Positions 42,891 to 50,794 of a DNA stretch of 64,000 nucleotides are shown here, one piece after another. A program made the translations under genes and the position numbers. Numbering within the stretch: position 1 is the stretch's first letter; every line of letters starts with the position of its first letter. Under the pieces are notes generated by a model. That model searched no databases. It was not told where the DNA came from and saw only the letters and a list, made by a program, of their open reading frames with translations. The DNA comes from Gordoniibacillus chartarius (GTDB taxonomy: Bacteria; Bacillota; Bacilli; Paenibacillales; NBRC-103111), in assembly GCF_042432825.1 (NCBI RefSeq), contig NZ_JBHLWN010000027.1, forward strand, positions 124,001-188,000. Reading direction: 5' to 3'.

Positions 42891-44073
42891 GGCCTTCGCG
42901 GGAACGAGTCAGCGTCTCGAAGCCTTGTTCGGTAATGAAATAGCTGTTTTCAATACCAACGACGCCGCGGCCGGGGAATGTGAACTTCGGCTCAACGGCA
43001 ACAACCATTCCGGGCTCGAGCTCGTACGTGAAGCCTTTCGCCAGAACGGGCAGCTCGTCGATCTCGAGCCCGATGCCGTGTCCGAGAAACTTCACTTGAT
43101 CGGCGCCGAAGCCCATGAAATGGCCGCTCAGCCCGGCAGCCTCCACGAACCGCAACGCATCCAGATACAACGATTCGCAGACCGAACCGGGACGGAGCGA
43201 CTTTTCCGTAAGGCGAAGCACTTCCTCCGACAGCTCGTAAGCTCGCGCCAATTCTTCTTCAAGGTCGCCCAGCACCGCGGTTCGAGTTTGGTCAATGACA
43301 TAGCCCTCGATGCAGCAGCCGATGTCAATTAAGATTGGTTCGTTACGGCGAATGGCCCGACGTCCCGAGCTCTGCGGGGCAGCGGCGCTGAGCCCTTGGC
43401 CGCCGGCCGGTCCGTCAAAATAAGTCGGCATTGCGGCCGCCGCTCCCGCTCCGACCATCCCGGTCAGTAGCTCTTGGTTATAGCCGCGCATCCGCATAAG
43501 CCCTAGGTGGCCGTGCCGTCGTATCGTTTGCTCGATGACCGCCATCAGCTCCACTTCTTCCATGCCTTCGCGAAGCGACGACAGCGCCTCCTGCAAAGCC
43601 ACATCAATAACCCGGGCGGCTTCCCGGATCCAAGCGATCTCCTCCGCCGATTTGATCATCCGTATCTCGCGGATCAACAGCGAACCGTCCACCCAGCTAA
43701 CATTCGGCATCGCACTCTGCAGCCGTAAATACTGTTGAACCGGCAACACGTCAAACTCCGTCGCAACCAATATGGAACTCGCGGCAAATACTCCGGGATA
43801 ACGATCGACCAGCTGAGAGGCCAAGGTGCGCAGCGAGCCTAGCGGTATTACCTCGGCGGCTGACTCCTCCTTAGCCCGAACAACGCTGCGTCGAACGAAA
43901 TAAAGAGGCTCTCCGTCGGCCGGCACAAACACAAATCCCGTCTGCATAGAGCCGGTTAAGTAATAGATATCGACATTCTGGGTGGCAAGGAAGCCTCCGA
44001 TTCCTTTGCTCTGCAGCTTTTGCTGCAGCCGCTCCCAGCGCCGAACGAAAGTTTCTCTGGAATACGAATGCAT
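42874..44073 (-). CDS. M24-family peptidase (Xaa-Pro aminopeptidase / creatinase fold)
   Basis: A 399-residue protein: creatinase N-domain (~1-130), then a pita-bread domain with metal ligands in LIDIGCCIEGYVIDQTRT (two Asp), FLGHGIGLEIDELP (His), VAVEPKF (Glu) and GIENSYFIT (Glu). All five ligand positions are filled. ATG 44073 has GAGGGAG 7 bases upstream; GTG 44088 is an in-frame alternative. It probably removes N-terminal residues before Pro. The end overlaps the clpP end. Confidence 0.9.
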   Translation of the reverse strand: MHSYSRETFVRRWERLQQKLQSKGIGGFLATQNVDIYYLTGSMQTGFVFVPADGEPLYFVRRSVVRAKEESAAEVIPLGSLRTLASQLVDRYPGVFAASSILVATEFDVLPVQQYLRLQSAMPNVSWVDGSLLIREIRMIKSAEEIAWIREAARVIDVALQEALSSLREGMEEVELMAVIEQTIRRHGHLGLMRMRGYNQELLTGMVGAGAAAAMPTYFDGPAGGQGLSAAAPQSSGRRAIRRNEPILIDIGCCIEGYVIDQTRTAVLGDLEEELARAYELSEEVLRLTEKSLRPGSVCESLYLDALRFVEAAGLSGHFMGFGADQVKFLGHGIGLEIDELPVLAKGFTYELEPGMVVAVEPKFTFPGRGVVGIENSYFITEQGFETLTRSREGLIRLP

Positions 44074-44175
44074 ACGCGGCTCCCTCACTCATCATACACG
44101 AGCCATCAGCAGCCCGTGATGTACTTTAGCCTAACAGTACAATGACGATGAGAATTTTGCAAAGGGGGCTCGATA

Positions 44176-44658
44176 TTAGTAAACCATCTCTGCGGAAGAT
44201 TTAATCGTCCAAGTAATCGGACCTAGTACATTATAGGTGCGAGGGAAAGAAAGCCGGACGATGGCCACGACCCCAGGCCGCTGCAAAGTGACGGTATACC
44301 CGTACGCCGTATTCATATACGTAAAAGGAAACGTTTCATTTTCATTAATAACGGTCCAATCGACCAATTCGACTTGCGAACGGAGGAACGTTCCCGGGAG
44401 AGGCGTCATATTACTGTCCAACTGCAAATTTTGCTGCAAATATTCAAGAGCTACGCTTCTGGCCGCAGCCTCATCGATGGAGTGGATTCCTCTGGCCAGC
44501 TTCGCAGCGTCACTTTGCTGCGCCGCAGCATGAACCGCATGGTTGAGTCCACGCTTGCCCTGAAACAAAGTAAACATCGCTAGTTCTTCATCCGTCTGCA
44601 GCGCATACATCATAAACAGGACGACCGACATCAGGAAAAATAGAAGCAGCTTGTACAT
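44176..44658 (-). CDS. TadE-like pseudopilin / pilus-associated protein (second)
   Basis: A 160-residue protein: N-terminal helix LLLFFLMSVVLFMMYALQ, then a short helical region (GLNHAVHAAAQQSDAAKLA) and a beta-rich C-terminal domain (FPFTYMNTAYGYTVTLQRPGVVAIVRL). The layout fits a TadE/F-like minor pseudopilin, though the classical TadE motif is not clear. It is the last gene of the Tad-like operon, 19 bases after its sister gene. Confidence 0.6.
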   Translation of the reverse strand: MYKLLLFFLMSVVLFMMYALQTDEELAMFTLFQGKRGLNHAVHAAAQQSDAAKLARGIHSIDEAAARSVALEYLQQNLQLDSNMTPLPGTFLRSQVELVDWTVINENETFPFTYMNTAYGYTVTLQRPGVVAIVRLSFPRTYNVLGPITWTIKSSAEMVY

Positions 44659-44677
44659 CCGGCACCACTCACCTTCG

Positions 44678-45103
44678 TCACGGCACGTACTCGCTCATCT
44701 TCATGCCCGTCGCGCTCATCGTATCGGTTTCGGAAGGTACCGTAATTCCAATTAATCGGTCAATGAAAAACAATCTCTCATAAGGATACCGGATCGTCAG
44801 CTTGATCCCGGTGCCCCTCAACACCGGGGAGCTCGAGTTCATTCCATTCACTCCGCTTGTCGTCGTAACGGTGTATTGAACCAGACCGGGATTCAAGCCT
44901 CGCTCAGCCAGCCGCAGGCGCGACTCGCCGATAGCCGTGTCATCGATAAAACCTCGCCTCCCGCTAGCCCCTACCTCAAGCATATAATCGACCTCCTGCT
45001 GCAGCACCGCCTGACGAACCAGCACGACATGCTTATACATCGGCGCGAACATAAACCAGCAAAGAAGCGCAGCGAATAGCACAAATACGAGAATCTGCTT
45101 CAT
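44678..45103 (-). CDS. TadE-like pseudopilin / pilus-associated protein (first)
   Basis: A 141-residue protein: N-terminal membrane helix (ILVFVLFAALLCWFMFAP), helical stretch with LVRQAVLQQEVDYMLEVGA, then a beta-rich domain. Its ATG overlaps the preceding small pilin-like gene as ATGA, so the two are translated together. It resembles the following 160-residue protein in layout rather than in sequence. Confidence 0.6.
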   Translation of the reverse strand: MKQILVFVLFAALLCWFMFAPMYKHVVLVRQAVLQQEVDYMLEVGASGRRGFIDDTAIGESRLRLAERGLNPGLVQYTVTTTSGVNGMNSSSPVLRGTGIKLTIRYPYERLFFIDRLIGITVPSETDTMSATGMKMSEYVP

Positions 45104-45246
45104 GGGTCCATGCGCTCAATCGTATCGTTAATTCGTCCTCCACCGTTCGTAATGAGCATCTTCGTTCCTGTCGGTCCGGCGACAACTGCTGAGTAAATCG
45201 CCAGTACCACCATAACGAGCATCGTCGTAATCAGGATCGATTTCAT
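45100..45246 (-). CDS. Small pilin-like protein 2 (48 aa)
   Basis: A 48-residue peptide with a hydrophobic helix LITTMLVMVVLAIYSAVVAG followed by a short polar tail (TKMLITNGGGRINDTI). ATG 45246 follows AAGGAG at 11 bases; the frame is open to 45309 but that part is the spacer. The size and position right after TadC fit an Flp-like major or minor pilin, but it lacks the Flp processing motif (G before X4-E-Y). Confidence 0.6.
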   Translation of the reverse strand: MKSILITTMLVMVVLAIYSAVVAGPTGTKMLITNGGGRINDTIERMDP

Positions 45247-45265
45247 CCGGGGCCAAGCTCCTTCC

Positions 45266-45415
45266 CTATGGCTGCAAGTTCGTAATATTCGTATTCGCCG
45301 TCGTTCCATGTGTCTGAATATTGGCCCGCATACCGGTTCCGCCGTTATTAATAATTGAAGTGAATAGCAGCGCCATAACGATCATCATCATTACGGTAAT
45401 CAAAATATTTCTCAT
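45266..45415 (-). CDS. Small pilin-like protein 1 (49 aa)
   Basis: A 49-residue frame from ATG 45415 to TAG 45266-45268, with GAGGAG 11 bases upstream. It begins MRNILITVMMMIVMALLFTS and continues INNGGTGMRANIQTHG. The next gene begins MKSILITTMLVMVVLAIYS, so the two are tandem paralogues. It lies between tadC and the second small pilin. A single helix plus a short polar tail suggests a filament subunit or a membrane peptide of the Tad machine. Confidence 0.6.
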   Translation of the reverse strand: MRNILITVMMMIVMALLFTSIINNGGTGMRANIQTHGTTANTNITNLQP

Positions 45416-45445
45416 TTCTATCACATCTCCTCATCAAATAATTGT

Positions 45446-46351
45446 TTAATTTAAGCTCTGAAACAGCTTCTGGCCTTCCATAATCCAAGGGTACATAAAC
45501 ACGCGAAACGTATTCAAAATCGGCAGCCCTGCGATAACGAACAGTACGTACGATACCGTCTCCTTGCGCCCTTCCTTGGCTAGCTCCAGCTTTTCCTTAT
45601 AGTCCTGAACTCGTTCGCGGAGCAGCGAATAATAGCTGTCATGCTCATGAAGGCGCAGCGCCTGCAGTGTCTCGGCGAAGCTTCTCGCTTCATCCGTCCC
45701 GAGCCGGCGTCCGAAATCGGCTATCGCTTGTCCCGGTTCCTGATACCATTCCGCAAGCAGCCTCTGCATAGCAGGCCGAATCATGCGAGTCGGACCGACG
45801 CATCGCATCAGCTTGAGGTGCAGATTCATTTTCGAGCCGGTGAAATACAACAGCTGACTGCTTACGATATAGATCTCCTTGACGATCCGATGGCTTCGCT
45901 GAACTTTCCACTGCTCAAGCAGCTTCCCGTCAGCAGCTAGCAGCACTGTGCATATCGCGCCGGATAAGGCAACGTACATCGCTTCGACAGGCAGCAGTGA
46001 CGGGTTCTGCAGCCCGGCAGCCCCAAGCCCGACAACTGCAATGCTACAGATCAACAGGCCCCTTCGAACAGTCTCGTAAACAACGGCCTCCGTCTGAATG
46101 CCCGCTCCGTGCAGCAGCAGCTGCTTTGCCGTAAGCTTCCCATCGCTCTTCGAAACGAGCAGCAGCCTCGAGCCGACTTCCAGCAATCGCCCGGCCAAAG
46201 CGTTAGCGCTCGCACGGTTCCAAGGCTTCCAGCGTACCGGACGCTCGGCGGCTCCTCGCAGCAGCCAGTAGATGGCAACATACCCTGTAATGCCGATCAA
46301 GCTCCAGCTGCCGTGAATGATGACGTTCCACCACGTGTACGAAATCGCCAA
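45446..46351 (-). CDS. tadC: TadC-like type II secretion F-domain membrane protein
   Basis: A 301-residue protein: N-terminal helix, cytoplasmic segment, paired central helices (LLICSIAVVGLGAAG and MYVALSGAICTVLL), then a T2SSF-type helical domain and C-terminal helices (VSYVLFVIAGLPILNTFRVF). It partners TadB as the inner-membrane platform for pilus assembly. It starts 4 bases after the tadB stop. Confidence 0.75.
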   Translation of the reverse strand: MAISYTWWNVIIHGSWSLIGITGYVAIYWLLRGAAERPVRWKPWNRASANALAGRLLEVGSRLLLVSKSDGKLTAKQLLLHGAGIQTEAVVYETVRRGLLICSIAVVGLGAAGLQNPSLLPVEAMYVALSGAICTVLLAADGKLLEQWKVQRSHRIVKEIYIVSSQLLYFTGSKMNLHLKLMRCVGPTRMIRPAMQRLLAEWYQEPGQAIADFGRRLGTDEARSFAETLQALRLHEHDSYYSLLRERVQDYKEKLELAKEGRKETVSYVLFVIAGLPILNTFRVFMYPWIMEGQKLFQSLN

Positions 46352-46355
46352 AGCA

Positions 46356-47291
46356 TCACATCCTTCTCATTGACAAATAAATCCCCATCAAGAACGAGGC
46401 GAAAATGAGCAGCAGCGCATCCAAAATCATATTGCGCCCTTCCGGGTCCAGCACGTAGTACAAGTACGAATTGTCCGGATTAATTTTCACGTTAATTGCC
46501 AGAAACAGAGCCAGAAACAAAATCGGGGTGAAATTGGCCACGCGAATTTCCAGCAGGCGGTTCCGCTCGGCTTGGTCGGAGCGCTGCGCCCGGCGCATAT
46601 CCGTTATGAGCTCCTTCATATTATCTGAAATGTCATTCCCTTCCGATATGGCGACACGAAGCATTCCCGCAAAATACTCCGCCCATACATGCCCCAGCGA
46701 CATGACAAACACACGCAAGCAATCTTCAGGCTCCCGTCCCGTAAGCAAATTGCGGTGCAGCTGGTCGAATACGGGCTTGATCGGGTACAGGATTCGATTT
46801 TCCTCCATGCATACTTGCAGTGCCGTCTTCACGTTGGTTGATCCGCTTACCCGATAATATTGATAAAACACCTCTACAGCCGGCAAAAACTCCAGCCGGT
46901 TACGCAATCGCAATCCGATAAGCCTAAGCCTGAGCACGATATATGGCATGGCACCAAGCATAAACGAGAGAAGGAGCGCCCCTTTGGCATTACGGAAAAA
47001 TAAACCGCCCGCCGTCATTCCGAGCAGCATCAGCAACACGACGATCATGACAAACAGCCCTAAACTGAGCCGGGTTTGCGATGCTTCAATCAAGTGGTGA
47101 AGATGTCCATGGATGGGACGAAGCCGCGATAGCCACCCGGACAGCTTGCGGTCCAGCCTTTGATCTTGCACATATTGCAGCCGCGCACGTGCGGTATGAC
47201 GACTTACCAAAGCTTGCAATCCGGCAAAGAGCATCATGAAAAACAGAAGAAACAACAGCATGAGCAAGCTGATCAGGGCTAACGCATTCAT
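46356..47291 (-). CDS. tadB: TadB-like type II secretion F-domain membrane protein
   Basis: A 311-residue platform protein: N-terminal helix (LALISLLMLLFLLFFMMLFAG), central helices (LGLFVMIVVLLMLLGMTAGG), F-domain region with SEGNDISDNMKELITDMRRAQR, and C-terminal helices (FTPILFLALFLAIN, DALLLIFASFLMGIYLSMRRM). ATGA overlap with tadA. Confidence 0.78.
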   Translation of the reverse strand: MNALALISLLMLLFLLFFMMLFAGLQALVSRHTARARLQYVQDQRLDRKLSGWLSRLRPIHGHLHHLIEASQTRLSLGLFVMIVVLLMLLGMTAGGLFFRNAKGALLLSFMLGAMPYIVLRLRLIGLRLRNRLEFLPAVEVFYQYYRVSGSTNVKTALQVCMEENRILYPIKPVFDQLHRNLLTGREPEDCLRVFVMSLGHVWAEYFAGMLRVAISEGNDISDNMKELITDMRRAQRSDQAERNRLLEIRVANFTPILFLALFLAINVKINPDNSYLYYVLDPEGRNMILDALLLIFASFLMGIYLSMRRM

Positions 47292-48685
47292 TCGGATAGG
47301 ACTCCCAGCTCTTTTAACTTGTAATATCCTTGCTTATCGCGTTTTTGAATTCGTTTGGCCGCCTCCGCCGACAATGAGTTGAATCGCAGCCACACGCCCG
47401 TATCCTGCTCGTAGCGAATGATATCCCTGACAATCACTTCTCCAGCTTCATAAGCGTACTCCCCGATTCGCACCACTCTCCTTTTGGAATTTACAATGGC
47501 CATCTCAATACCGATTTGCGTTACGTACTGTGTAATCCGCTTCGTCAACCGCTTCGAATCCATCCCCCTCCCATCCAACATGCACATATCGGTTATCGCG
47601 TCAGGAGCATCCTCCAGCTCGTTGACGTGGACGGTGGTCATACTGCCTTCGTGGCCTCTGGTGCATGCCCGAACGTACAAATTCGCATCCTCGTCCCTTA
47701 TTTCTGCGTGAACGATACGTTTCGGCGACTGACGCAGCGCCAGCTTAAAGGCTTGGTCGCCGGCATGCTTGACGTCATCCTCGTCGATTTCGTATTCAAT
47801 CAGGTTTTTATTCGGAAAATCCCGTTTTAACATCAGCTCGAACCGGGATTCAATCGTGACGATCCGTTCATGATCATCGATCTCGCCGATCAGCGCCTTC
47901 ATGAGATTCGTCTTCCCCGAGTTGGTAGGTCCGATAATAACCAAATTGAACTGTGCCCGCAGCAGCGCAAGCAAAACATGCAGTCCCGCTTGATCGATCG
48001 TATCGATACCAGGCTCCGCCAAAGCGGCAAGGCGAAAATGCTGCATTGTATAAAAACGGATCGTAAGCGTCGGCTGAGCCGTAAAGCCAAAGCCCGTCAT
48101 CGTCACGCGCGACCCGTCCCTCAGCCGCACCTCGGCCCAACGCTTGCGGGGATTTAAAGTGTCATTATTAAACAAAACTAAATTTTGTTGAATTCGCTCC
48201 AGCTCCTTAACCGAAGCGAACTTTACTGAGGATCGAACCGGCTGACCTTGCCTCACCTCAAACACATCACAGCCTACGACTTGGATTTCCTCGAGCCCTT
48301 CCTTATTTTTCAGCACATTCTCGAGGGGTCCCATCCCGATCAGCTCGGCAAAGATCGCTTCCGCTAGCGTCGTCGTACCGTAAGCGGCCGGGGGCAGTCC
48401 GGTCAATCGTTTTCTGGCGATCAAATCCTGGATGACCGCGAGCAGCTGCTTACGCTCCAGATCATAGCCAAGTATCGCACGATGCAATGTTTCACTGAAT
48501 CGCTGCCTGTCTTCCTCACCTTTACCTTGCCCGGTTACAAGCTCGGTTCTTATATCCGCTACGCTGGCTGCGAATTGGAGCGCTTCTTCCGAGGCCGGTT
48601 CCCGTGCAGGCTCCTGCTCCTTACCAAGATTCGCTTCCTTTCGAGCACTGGCATAGGCCGCTGCGGAAAATTTCTTTTGATTCAT
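47288..48685 (-). CDS. tadA: TadA/CpaF-type pilus assembly ATPase
   Basis: A 465-residue secretion ATPase: helical N-domain, PAS-like N-terminal portion (GPLENVLKNKEGLEEIQVVG), Walker A IIGPTNSGKTNLMKAL, Asp box near RIVTIESRFELML, and the His-box region GHEGSMTTVHVNELEDA followed by TadA-typical ITQYVTQIGIEMAIV. It powers pilus assembly. ATG 48685 overlaps the TadZ-like stop by one base (TGATG). The P-loop GPTNSGKT differs from the usual GGTGSGKT. Confidence 0.9.
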   Translation of the reverse strand: MNQKKFSAAAYASARKEANLGKEQEPAREPASEEALQFAASVADIRTELVTGQGKGEEDRQRFSETLHRAILGYDLERKQLLAVIQDLIARKRLTGLPPAAYGTTTLAEAIFAELIGMGPLENVLKNKEGLEEIQVVGCDVFEVRQGQPVRSSVKFASVKELERIQQNLVLFNNDTLNPRKRWAEVRLRDGSRVTMTGFGFTAQPTLTIRFYTMQHFRLAALAEPGIDTIDQAGLHVLLALLRAQFNLVIIGPTNSGKTNLMKALIGEIDDHERIVTIESRFELMLKRDFPNKNLIEYEIDEDDVKHAGDQAFKLALRQSPKRIVHAEIRDEDANLYVRACTRGHEGSMTTVHVNELEDAPDAITDMCMLDGRGMDSKRLTKRITQYVTQIGIEMAIVNSKRRVVRIGEYAYEAGEVIVRDIIRYEQDTGVWLRFNSLSAEAAKRIQKRDKQGYYKLKELGVLSE

Positions 48686-49917
48686 CAAGACACAGCCGCC
48701 ACCCTGGGCAGTAGTTTACGGAGCCAATGCTTCCTGCCGCTGGCCGAATGTTTCTTCTGAAGTCTATGAAGCAAGACGACACTTTGTACGATTGGCTCTA
48801 AATTAGCTTGAAGCTCCTCCGATTGCTCCAAAACGCTTGCAAGCTGTCCGCGATTCACCGCCGAAAACAGCTCCGGCATACGGTTTACCTCCGCAAGCAC
48901 GCGCATCTGAGTTTCCTTGCATATATCCTTGGCGCGTATACCCCCGTAAGCCTGCGGCATACATTGGGTCACAATAAGCTCGAAAGCATCCGGTTTAATA
49001 CCGAAAATATTTCCTAGAGTATGCGTCCAGCGGTTCATATCCTCCTGAAAATGCGTAATTTCGCCTGTCGTAACGAGCATTCGCGTATCGGCGCGGATAA
49101 TGCCGCAAAGCGTAGCCGCATTATCCCAATAGGCGTTGACGTCGACGATACATACGTCGAACGCTTCGCGAGCCGTTTCCAACAAATGTTCAATCTCTTC
49201 CGCCGTAAAAAATTCCGCTTGCTCCCGCAGCATGTTTCCGTACAGCACATGCAAATTCGGATGCTCCTTCACTTGCTCGCAATATTGCAGCAGTCTCTCC
49301 TTCGGAAGCGTGCCGCTCTTCAGCTCAGCCCGAAGCACATCCAGCGAATTGATCCGGCTGTCCCGGCCCATGTAGCGGTGCAGCTTTGAGCTCTTCAGGT
49401 TCAGGCACAAGTACCCGACCTTGTGGTCTGTTGTTGCCGCAAGTCTCCAGGCCGTTCCGAAAGCAAGTGTCGTCGTTCCGATATTTGGCGTTGAGCCGAG
49501 AAACAGTACAATTTTACGCTGGGATTGGCTGCTCTCGTCCCCGTCCCCTCCGATATGACGACGAACCTCGTCGCAGATGGCCCCTATACTTCTGCCGGGC
49601 GGCACCCAGGAAGCCTCGTGAGCCAAGCACAGCTTTAAATACTGCTCGTTGACCGATGATTGATGGTGGTTGGACAACAGCATCAGCAGCTTCGCCTTGC
49701 GGTTTTGCTCCCGTAACGTCTCCATCGTCTCCGACAATCGATCGAAGTCGGTCAACCGGTCCGATACGATAATGTACTCATAATCGCTGTTCCGGCTCGA
49801 CTCACAAAGCTCCTCTACGCTGCCGAAGGAATCCCACTGCTCTCTCGCCGCTCCGCGGAAAGGCACCAGCTTTTCGGATAAGCGCTCATCCTGCACACAC
49901 AACGCAATTTTCATCAT
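48685..49917 (-). CDS. CpaE/TadZ-like ATPase-fold protein with degenerate P-loop
   Basis: A 410-residue protein. The N-terminal third is receiver-like (MMKIALCVQDERLSEKL, YIIVSDRLTDFDRLSE). The C-terminal ParA/MinD-like domain starts KIVLFLGSTPNIGTTTLAFG, where both the signature and the P-loop Lys of the deviant Walker A are absent. The following DVCIVDVNAYWDNAATL matches the Walker B region. TadZ proteins mark the cell site of the Tad machine and some are known to have atypical P-loops. ATG 49917 follows GGGAGG by 5 bases. Confidence 0.8.
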   Translation of the reverse strand: MMKIALCVQDERLSEKLVPFRGAAREQWDSFGSVEELCESSRNSDYEYIIVSDRLTDFDRLSETMETLREQNRKAKLLMLLSNHHQSSVNEQYLKLCLAHEASWVPPGRSIGAICDEVRRHIGGDGDESSQSQRKIVLFLGSTPNIGTTTLAFGTAWRLAATTDHKVGYLCLNLKSSKLHRYMGRDSRINSLDVLRAELKSGTLPKERLLQYCEQVKEHPNLHVLYGNMLREQAEFFTAEEIEHLLETAREAFDVCIVDVNAYWDNAATLCGIIRADTRMLVTTGEITHFQEDMNRWTHTLGNIFGIKPDAFELIVTQCMPQAYGGIRAKDICKETQMRVLAEVNRMPELFSAVNRGQLASVLEQSEELQANLEPIVQSVVLLHRLQKKHSASGRKHWLRKLLPRVAAVS

Positions 49918-49943
49918 ACTTTCCTCCCTACGGTTTGTTTTCA

Positions 49944-50651
49944 TTATTGTTCTCCAGCAAGTGACGATGCCGTGAATGCGATCACTAGCTTGGTCTTCTT
50001 CGTACTGCACAAACGATCGATCGTCATCCATTGTTCTTCCGTCAAGTTCAGATTGATATGGTCGATCGGACCGTTCGCTTCGAGCCTCGATAAGTACATC
50101 TTCACTTCGTCTCCTTCTGCCTTTGATTGAAGATTCGAAGACTTCGGATTATCGATCTCTACGTTGGCCGATGTCTTGACGGAAGCGACGGTGATCTCTT
50201 CCTCAAACAGCTTCCGGGGGCCGCCCCCGTCTGTCGACGAAGCGTACACCTTGACTTGGTCCCCTGCCCGAATGCCGTTCGAAATGCTGAGCACATACTC
50301 TTTAGGTACCTGGAAAGTGGCTTGGTTCGGCCTCGGCAGCAGATGCAGACGATTCAGCTTCCACGCTAGCACCGGCTCCCCTCTCCCTAACGGTATGACT
50401 GTTTCTTTGCCTACCAGCTGTTTCTTGTCGGTCACCATGCTGGGCGATAAAGCAGCTGTAAAGACCGGCTTGAGTTCCAGCATCTCCTCCGTTATTACCG
50501 CGCCCGCGCGTATAAAGTCCTTCGGTACAACGACCTGCACCGTTTGCTGCAGAGAGATTTGCCGAACCTGCAGGACATAGACCCCATACACCATCGCGAT
50601 TGAGCAAACAGCCGCCACTGTGCCAATGACCAAATTTCTACGGCGGTTCAT
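49944..50651 (-). CDS. cpaB: CpaB/RcpC-like pilus assembly protein with SAF domain
   Basis: A 235-residue protein: N-terminal membrane helix (LVIGTVAAVCSIAMVYGVYVL), SAF domain (TVQVVVPKDFIRAGAVITEEMLELKPV, GKETVIPLGRGEPVLAWKL) and a RcpC/CpaB-type domain (YVLSISNGIRAGDQVKVYASS). RcpC/CpaB anchors the machine near the envelope and may bind peptidoglycan. ATG 50651 follows AAGGAGGGG. It is the first gene after the terminator/attenuator-like hairpin. Confidence 0.85.
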   Translation of the reverse strand: MNRRRNLVIGTVAAVCSIAMVYGVYVLQVRQISLQQTVQVVVPKDFIRAGAVITEEMLELKPVFTAALSPSMVTDKKQLVGKETVIPLGRGEPVLAWKLNRLHLLPRPNQATFQVPKEYVLSISNGIRAGDQVKVYASSTDGGGPRKLFEEEITVASVKTSANVEIDNPKSSNLQSKAEGDEVKMYLSRLEANGPIDHINLNLTEEQWMTIDRLCSTKKTKLVIAFTASSLAGEQ

Positions 50652-50673
50652 ACTCACATCCCCTCCTTGCAAC

Positions 50674-50716
50674 GAAAAAAACGCAAGCAAACGGGACATA
50701 CCCGGATGCTTGCGTT
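50674..50716 (-). terminator. Terminator or attenuator hairpin upstream of cpaB
   Basis: ACGCAAGC/GCTTGCGT arms (50708-50715 and 50681-50688), inner GGG/CCC, then TTTTTTT (50674-50680) on the minus strand, only 22 bases before the cpaB ATG. Upstream GCTTTGCG can pair instead with CGCAAGC, an alternative hairpin that would prevent the terminator. It could end the giant-gene transcript or regulate entry into the Tad genes. Confidence 0.7.
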
Positions 50717-50742
50717 CTTCGCAAAGCGTTACGTGTTTGATA

Positions 50743-50762
50743 GTTATATATTACTATATAAC
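50743..50762. promoter_or_regulatory. 8-4-8 palindrome between giant surface gene and Tad genes
   Basis: GTTATATA-TTAC-TATATAAC is a perfect inverted repeat in AT-rich DNA 35 bases before the attenuator hairpin. It could be an operator or a second weak terminator stem. Confidence 0.4.
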
Positions 50763-50794
50763 CCACATATTGTATACCCTAATCTACCATAAAA

